Assembly (NCBI GenBank): GCA_045226255.1
Contig: JBGVCG010000036.1
Location: 3,588-67,587 of the forward strand
Source of the DNA: UBA1181 sp045226255
Lineage (GTDB): Bacteria > Bacteroidota > Bacteroidia > Bacteroidales > Paludibacteraceae
Direction: 5' to 3'
Length of the DNA: 64,000 nt
In this document: positions 59,845 through 64,000 of the stretch, piece by piece
How positions within the stretch are numbered: the stretch's first letter is position 1
How the letters are laid out: each line of letters opens with the position of its first letter
Position numbers and translations under genes: made by a program
Notes under the pieces: generated by a model
The model's input: only the letters and a program-made list of their open reading frames with translations
The model's database searches: none
Told to the model about the DNA's origin: nothing

Positions 59845-60954
59845 ATGGGATTGAAGAAGTATAAATTGGGAGACCTGATATCCTTATGTGACGAGCGTAA
59901 CTCTTATGGCTATATCAACTTTTATGGGTTGAATATCAATAAAGAGTTTATGCCGACATGGGCTAATACAGAAGGGCTTGACGAATCGAAGTATAAAGTG
60001 GTTCGGAAGAAACGTTTTGTGTTTAGTGGCATGCAAACAGGAAGAGATGAATGTATACGAATAAGCATGTATGATGGAGAAGAGCCAATAATCGTATCTC
60101 CTGCATATACGACTTTTGAAGTTACTCGGAAAGATCTTGTCATTCCAGAGTATTTTTTCATGCTTTTTCTATCGAAAGAAAAAGACCGTTTTGGTGCTTT
60201 CTGTAGCGATGGAAGCATTCGCTCAAACTTGGATTGGGAAAGATTTGTTGATTTTGACATCACTCTCCCATCCATTGAACAGCAACGCAAATACGTTGAT
60301 GTTTATTTGGCTCTCCAAAACAATCTTGCTGCCTATCAGAGCAAAGTGGAAGAATTGAAGATGGTGTGTGATGGGTATATAGACCAGCTAAAAGTGAAAA
60401 TTCCAAAGCAAAAGGTTGGTGACTTGTTGGAGACTGTAGATAAACGTAATAGCGAATTGACCTATACTAATGTACAGGGAATTAATATTAACAAGACATT
60501 CTTCCCAACTGTTGCTAACATAGATGAAAGCAATACTCGAAACTATAAGGTGGTTGAAAATAATCAGTTTGCCTTTAGTGGAATGCAAACGGGTCGTGAT
60601 ATGTGTATCCGAATAGCATTAAATGAAGAATCGAAGCCTGTAATTATCTCGCCAGCTTATACAGTCTTTAGAATAAAAGACGATAATGTTGTTCTAAGTC
60701 ACTATATTATGCTATGGTTCTCTCGGAAACAAATTGATCGTTATGGTTGGTTCGCCAGCGATGGAAGCATTCGTTCAAATTTGGATTTAGAGCGCTTTTG
60801 TGAAATGGAAATCCCAATTCCAAACATTTCAGTTCAACGTAAGATAGTCAATATACATAAGTGTTATATCGAGCGCCAACGCATAGCAGAAGCACTCAAA
60901 GAACAATTGAAAAACATATGCCCAGTATTGATTCAGGGAAGTTTAACAGAATAA
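59845..60954 (+). CDS. hsdS: type I restriction-modification specificity subunit
   Basis: A 369-residue protein with two target-recognition domains (~7-150 and ~190-335), each followed by a helical spacer ('SIEQQRKYVDVYLALQNNLAAYQSKVEELK' and 'SVQRKIVNIHKCYIERQRIAEALKEQ', in parts). The domains are unusually alike: both hold 'FSGMQTGRD-x-CIRI', 'SPAYT-x-F' and 'SDGSIRSNLD-x-ERF'. If both read the same half-site, the target is a nearly symmetric split sequence. The ATG at 59845 gives MGLKKYKLGDL; an ATG at 59821 overlapping the DUF1016 end is possible. Confidence 0.93.
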   Translation: MGLKKYKLGDLISLCDERNSYGYINFYGLNINKEFMPTWANTEGLDESKYKVVRKKRFVFSGMQTGRDECIRISMYDGEEPIIVSPAYTTFEVTRKDLVIPEYFFMLFLSKEKDRFGAFCSDGSIRSNLDWERFVDFDITLPSIEQQRKYVDVYLALQNNLAAYQSKVEELKMVCDGYIDQLKVKIPKQKVGDLLETVDKRNSELTYTNVQGININKTFFPTVANIDESNTRNYKVVENNQFAFSGMQTGRDMCIRIALNEESKPVIISPAYTVFRIKDDNVVLSHYIMLWFSRKQIDRYGWFASDGSIRSNLDLERFCEMEIPIPNISVQRKIVNIHKCYIERQRIAEALKEQLKNICPVLIQGSLTE

Positions 60955-60959
60955 TAAAC

Positions 60960-60964
60960 GGAGG
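60960..60964 (+). promoter_or_regulatory. strong Shine-Dalgarno site for the AAA/TOPRIM gene
   Basis: GGAGG lies 9 bases before the ATG at 60974. Such sites are uncommon in this window and in Bacteroidota, and it fixes the start codon. Confidence 0.6.
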
Positions 60965-60973
60965 AAACTAACA

Positions 60974-62959
60974 ATGTATTTAGAGAAAATAATCTTCGAT
61001 AATAGAGCTCCTTTTGAACATCTTGAAATAGATTTCAAAGATTGTGGAGTAAACGTAATTACTGCAATAAATGGCAAAGGTAAAACAACCATATTATCAC
61101 ACATTACAGATGCTTTTTATGAACTTGCCAGACCTGCTTATCCACAAGAATTTGAAGGAAAGGAAAATAAGCTATATCGTGTGTCTTCATCATTGTATAA
61201 CATGGATTTAAGAAGGCCATCCATAGTATACTTTAGATTCAAAGAGGGTAAAACAAACTATGATTATTTAGACATACGAGGTAAATGTACAAAAGAGCAA
61301 TACGAAAATACCATAAACCTCAATGATAAAATTGACTATAATTATTTTCAATCCGAGTTAACAGAGCAAAATTTTTTTAAAGACTGGGATATTCAGAACA
61401 ATGACACAAAGAAAAAGACATTTGAACAGAATGTGTTAACTTACTTTCCGTCCTATCGATTTGAATTGCCCGCATATTTAACTGATTCTTATTCTAATTC
61501 CTTAAAATACTCTATCGAGAGTAAATTTAGTGGGCATTTACCGAATCAAATTGAAGTAATATCTGACATTTCTTCTTTTGCGAATTGGCTCTTAGATGTC
61601 CTGCTAGACATGAAAATCAGTGAAAGAAAAGAAATTATTAATGATCTCAATAATAATAACAACAATCTTACACCTAGACTTGTAACCATACCTGCCCAAG
61701 AGAATATTGTATTAACGAATTTAAACAATATTCTTTCAAACACACTATCATCAAAAAAATATCAAGGTCGTGTAAGATTTGGAATCGGAAAGAGAAATGG
61801 AGGAATGGCAAGAATAGCAATAATGAATGATGTTGATAACGAACATCATTATCAGGTTTGTCCTTCGATATTTCAATTATCTTCTGGAGAATTAGCATTA
61901 ATCTCTATCTTTGGGGAGATTATACATCAAGCCGATAACAATGTAAACAACACCCCTCTTGAAAATATTAAAGGCATAGTTATAATTGATGAAATTGAGA
62001 AGCACTTGCATATTACTTTACAAAAAGAAATATTGCCTAAGATGTTTGCTCTGTTCCCAAATGTGCAATTCATTGTAAGTTCTCATTCGCCATTTTTGAA
62101 TATGGGATTAGCAATAAAATTGTCGGAAAGACATAAAATATTTGATTTAGACCATAATGGTCTTTCTTGTTCCGCAACTGAAAACGAACGATTCGAGGAG
62201 GTATATACAATGATGATTGGCGAAAACGAGCGTTTCGCTAAATTATACGAGAATTTGAATGAAAAAATAAAATCATTGACAAAACCTTTGATTATTACGG
62301 AGGGCAAAACGGATATTAAACACATATTAAAAGCAAAAGAACAATTAGGCATAACCGACTTGGACTTTGATATTATTCAAGAGAGACAACAGCCTGATGG
62401 GGATTCGAATTTGGAAAAGCTTTTAGAACAAGCGGCTCATATTGATAACAAGAATAAAATTATTGGCATTTTTGATCGAGATGTCGAAAAGACAGTTAAG
62501 GAAATAGAAAAGAATGGACAACAGATAAAAGACTTTGGAAACAACGTCTATGCCTTTTGTATCCCTCTTCCTGAGTCCAGGAAAGGAAAAGGAAAAGGAC
62601 AAGAAGATATTTCTATCGAATATCTTTATAGTGACGACGAAATCCACACTAAACTGAATAATGGTTGTAGTTTGTTCTTTGGTGATGAATTTTCCGTAAA
62701 AACAGGCTGGCATAACATTGATAAAACGCTTATACTATCAAATCAATCAGATAGAGGCAAGCATAAAATTGTTGAAAACAATGGAGGACAAGCTGTTTAT
62801 AATGAGAAAGAAGAAAATATATTAGCAAAAAAAGATGACTTCGCAAATGCTATCTCAGCAGATGAAATAAAGATATCGGAAGAAAGCTGGAATAACTTCA
62901 AGCCGATTTTTGATACAATCAGGTTAATCCTACAAAAGGATTTTACATTATTACGATGA
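60974..62959 (+). CDS. AAA ATPase with C-terminal TOPRIM domain (OLD-nuclease-like)
   Basis: A 661-residue protein. ATPase: 'YLEKIIFDNRAPFEHLEIDF' start, Walker A 'NGKGKTT' (33-39), ABC-type signature 'LSSGELALISIF' (~301-312), Walker B 'GIVIIDEIEKHLH' (~334-346) and H-loop 'SSHSP' (~368-372). TOPRIM: 'IITEGKTDIKHIL' (~439-451, Glu) and 'IIGIFDRDVE' (~495-504, DxD). This is the arrangement of OLD-family nucleases, which act in phage defence. Nothing in it resembles a restriction subunit, yet it sits between hsdS and hsdR, 19 bases after hsdS and 18 bases before hsdR. It is markedly more AT-rich than hsdM and hsdR, which suggests later insertion. Whether it acts with the restriction system or alone is unknown. 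Confidence 0.9.
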   Translation: MYLEKIIFDNRAPFEHLEIDFKDCGVNVITAINGKGKTTILSHITDAFYELARPAYPQEFEGKENKLYRVSSSLYNMDLRRPSIVYFRFKEGKTNYDYLDIRGKCTKEQYENTINLNDKIDYNYFQSELTEQNFFKDWDIQNNDTKKKTFEQNVLTYFPSYRFELPAYLTDSYSNSLKYSIESKFSGHLPNQIEVISDISSFANWLLDVLLDMKISERKEIINDLNNNNNNLTPRLVTIPAQENIVLTNLNNILSNTLSSKKYQGRVRFGIGKRNGGMARIAIMNDVDNEHHYQVCPSIFQLSSGELALISIFGEIIHQADNNVNNTPLENIKGIVIIDEIEKHLHITLQKEILPKMFALFPNVQFIVSSHSPFLNMGLAIKLSERHKIFDLDHNGLSCSATENERFEEVYTMMIGENERFAKLYENLNEKIKSLTKPLIITEGKTDIKHILKAKEQLGITDLDFDIIQERQQPDGDSNLEKLLEQAAHIDNKNKIIGIFDRDVEKTVKEIEKNGQQIKDFGNNVYAFCIPLPESRKGKGKGQEDISIEYLYSDDEIHTKLNNGCSLFFGDEFSVKTGWHNIDKTLILSNQSDRGKHKIVENNGGQAVYNEKEENILAKKDDFANAISADEIKISEESWNNFKPIFDTIRLILQKDFTLLR

Positions 62960-62977
62960 AATCTAAAGCAAGGGATT

Positions 62978-64000
62978 ATGGCAAAATCAAAGAACATCAA
63001 CGGCCACTTCGTGGAGAGCGATTACGAGAATGCTCTCATTGCTTTCCTTGAACGAGAAGGATGGCAATATCTGTTTGGTGACTCTATAATAAGAGTTAGC
63101 AGGAAAGAAGTGCTCAATATGGACGACCTGCTTCAGTTCTTGAAAGATAGTAACAAGAACGTGAAGGACGAGGAACTGCAACGAATAGCAGATAACGTAA
63201 GATTGGTGGGTGCCGATTCTGATTTTGCCACATTGCATAAGGTCTATAAGTGGATGGTGAATGGTGTGCCTGCCGTTGATAAGGACGGAAGGCCAACGAC
63301 TGTCAACTTGATAGATTTTAGCTGCTTAGATAATCCGCAGAAAGAGAACACAAATATCTTCCGCGTTGTCAACCAGTTCACAGTGGAATACATCAATAAT
63401 GGTGCAGTAAAGAACCGCCGTCCTGATGTGCTGCTATACGTGAACGGAATACCCGTCTGCGTGATAGAACTGAAGAATCCTGCTGATGCCAATGCCACGA
63501 TTGAAGATGCTTGGGAACAAATCAATATCCGCTATTGGCGAGATATTCCAGGACTGCTTCATTACTGTCCTTTGGCTTGTATCAGCGATGGAGTAAAGAC
63601 ACGATTAGGAACTGTCCGCACGCCATACGAGCATTTCTATGCTTGGAGACGTGTGGAGAATGGCGACAAGGTAAGTACCATGCCTTTCGATGAATTGGAG
63701 ACTATGGTGAGAGGTGTCTATCGTCCAGAAAGGTTTTTGGAGATATTCAGGGACTATGTGTATTTCCAAGATGAGAACTTTGACAGCGATGAAAAGGAAA
63801 TAGTATGCCGCTATCCGCAATTCTTCGCCACGCGACTATTGCGCGAAAGTGTCATCAAATCAGTAAAGACAAAAAGCGGTAAGGGCGGCACTTACTTTGG
63901 AGCCACTGGATGCGGTAAGACCTATACGATGGCATTCCTTGCCCGTCAACTCTCATTGCGTTGTGCAGCAGAGATAGGTTCACCAACTATCCTGATGATT
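62978..64000 (+). CDS. hsdR: type I restriction endonuclease subunit, N-terminal part (cut by window end)
   Basis: 341 codons are visible before the window ends. The N-terminal PD-(D/E)XK nuclease has 'RRPDVLLYVNGIPVCVIELK' (about 146-166, with Asp and E-x-K catalytic residues). A Walker A 'GATGCGKTYT' (about 307-316) starts the superfamily 2 translocase motor. It cuts unmethylated DNA after HsdS-guided translocation. The ATG at 62978 begins MAKSKNINGHFVESDYE. Base composition returns to that of hsdM. Confidence 0.94.
   Translation, partial: MAKSKNINGHFVESDYENALIAFLEREGWQYLFGDSIIRVSRKEVLNMDDLLQFLKDSNKNVKDEELQRIADNVRLVGADSDFATLHKVYKWMVNGVPAVDKDGRPTTVNLIDFSCLDNPQKENTNIFRVVNQFTVEYINNGAVKNRRPDVLLYVNGIPVCVIELKNPADANATIEDAWEQINIRYWRDIPGLLHYCPLACISDGVKTRLGTVRTPYEHFYAWRRVENGDKVSTMPFDELETMVRGVYRPERFLEIFRDYVYFQDENFDSDEKEIVCRYPQFFATRLLRESVIKSVKTKSGKGGTYFGATGCGKTYTMAFLARQLSLRCAAEIGSPTILMI

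Overview
The window reads as chromosomal DNA of a Bacteroidota bacterium, most likely order Bacteroidales. The evidence is: promoters of the form TTTG-N19..22-TAnnTTTG ahead of many genes; few Shine-Dalgarno sites; two secreted proteins ending in type IX secretion (T9SS) sorting domains; a GldF-type ABC permease; a ribosomal protein S16 with a long Ala/Glu-rich tail; and a Bacteroidota-type putative porin. Genus cannot be fixed from this sequence. No tRNA, rRNA, CRISPR array or insertion sequence was seen.

Layout. (1) 1-7.1 kb: the 5' part of a secreted repeat-type protein, a FecCD permease and lipoprotein binding-protein pair divergent from a TetR regulator, then a gldF / phosphopantetheinyl transferase / ATP-grasp-like operon. 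(2) 7.2-12.4 kb: rpsP, a small membrane-protein gene broken by a one-base frameshift, and a 1269-residue LTD-CotH-T9SS surface protein whose beta-sandwich domain is split by a Gly/Asn/Trp repeat. (3) 12.4-18.6 kb: a DUF3089 hydrolase, then an operon of a second LTD-CotH-T9SS protein with gmd and fcl (GDP-L-fucose synthesis). (4) 18.6-43.9 kb: a surface polysaccharide locus, all on the minus strand. Its main unit runs from a promoter near 43.9 kb, through a leader with a perfect 11-bp hairpin, to a terminator at 22.3 kb, about 21.5 kb and 19 genes. It holds sugar-nucleotide genes (ugd, glf, a WbpB/WbpD-like pair), Wzx flippase, Wzy-like polymerase, several glycosyltransferases, acyltransferases, two LicD transferases, a pyruvyl transferase with a FrhB-like iron-sulfur partner, an exported beta-helix protein, and a cytidylyltransferase-oxidoreductase fusion beside a class V aminotransferase. 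A radical SAM protein, another acyltransferase and a glycosyltransferase follow. A DegT aminotransferase and rmlB lie upstream on a separate unit. (5) 46.4-55.4 kb: housekeeping genes on the minus strand (truA, dapA, ligA, a putative porin, a DUF2238 membrane protein, a double-ACT protein, paaK). (6) 55.7-57.0 kb: purM with its own promoter and terminator. (7) 57.0-64.0 kb: a type I restriction-modification island in the order hsdM, DUF1016 nuclease-like gene, hsdS, AAA ATPase/TOPRIM gene, hsdR (cut by the window end).

How the genes work together. The polysaccharide locus should activate sugars in the cytoplasm, assemble and decorate a repeat unit (galactofuranose, uronic acid, acetylated amino sugar, pyruvate, acyl groups and probably a phospho-linked amino-alcohol), flip it by Wzx and polymerise it by Wzy. 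No initiating phosphoglycosyltransferase or chain export machinery lies in the window. The most unusual candidates are the defence island with two extra genes and the putative CDP-amino-alcohol module (fusion enzyme, aminotransferase, LicD). All functional statements come from motifs read by eye; no database search was run.
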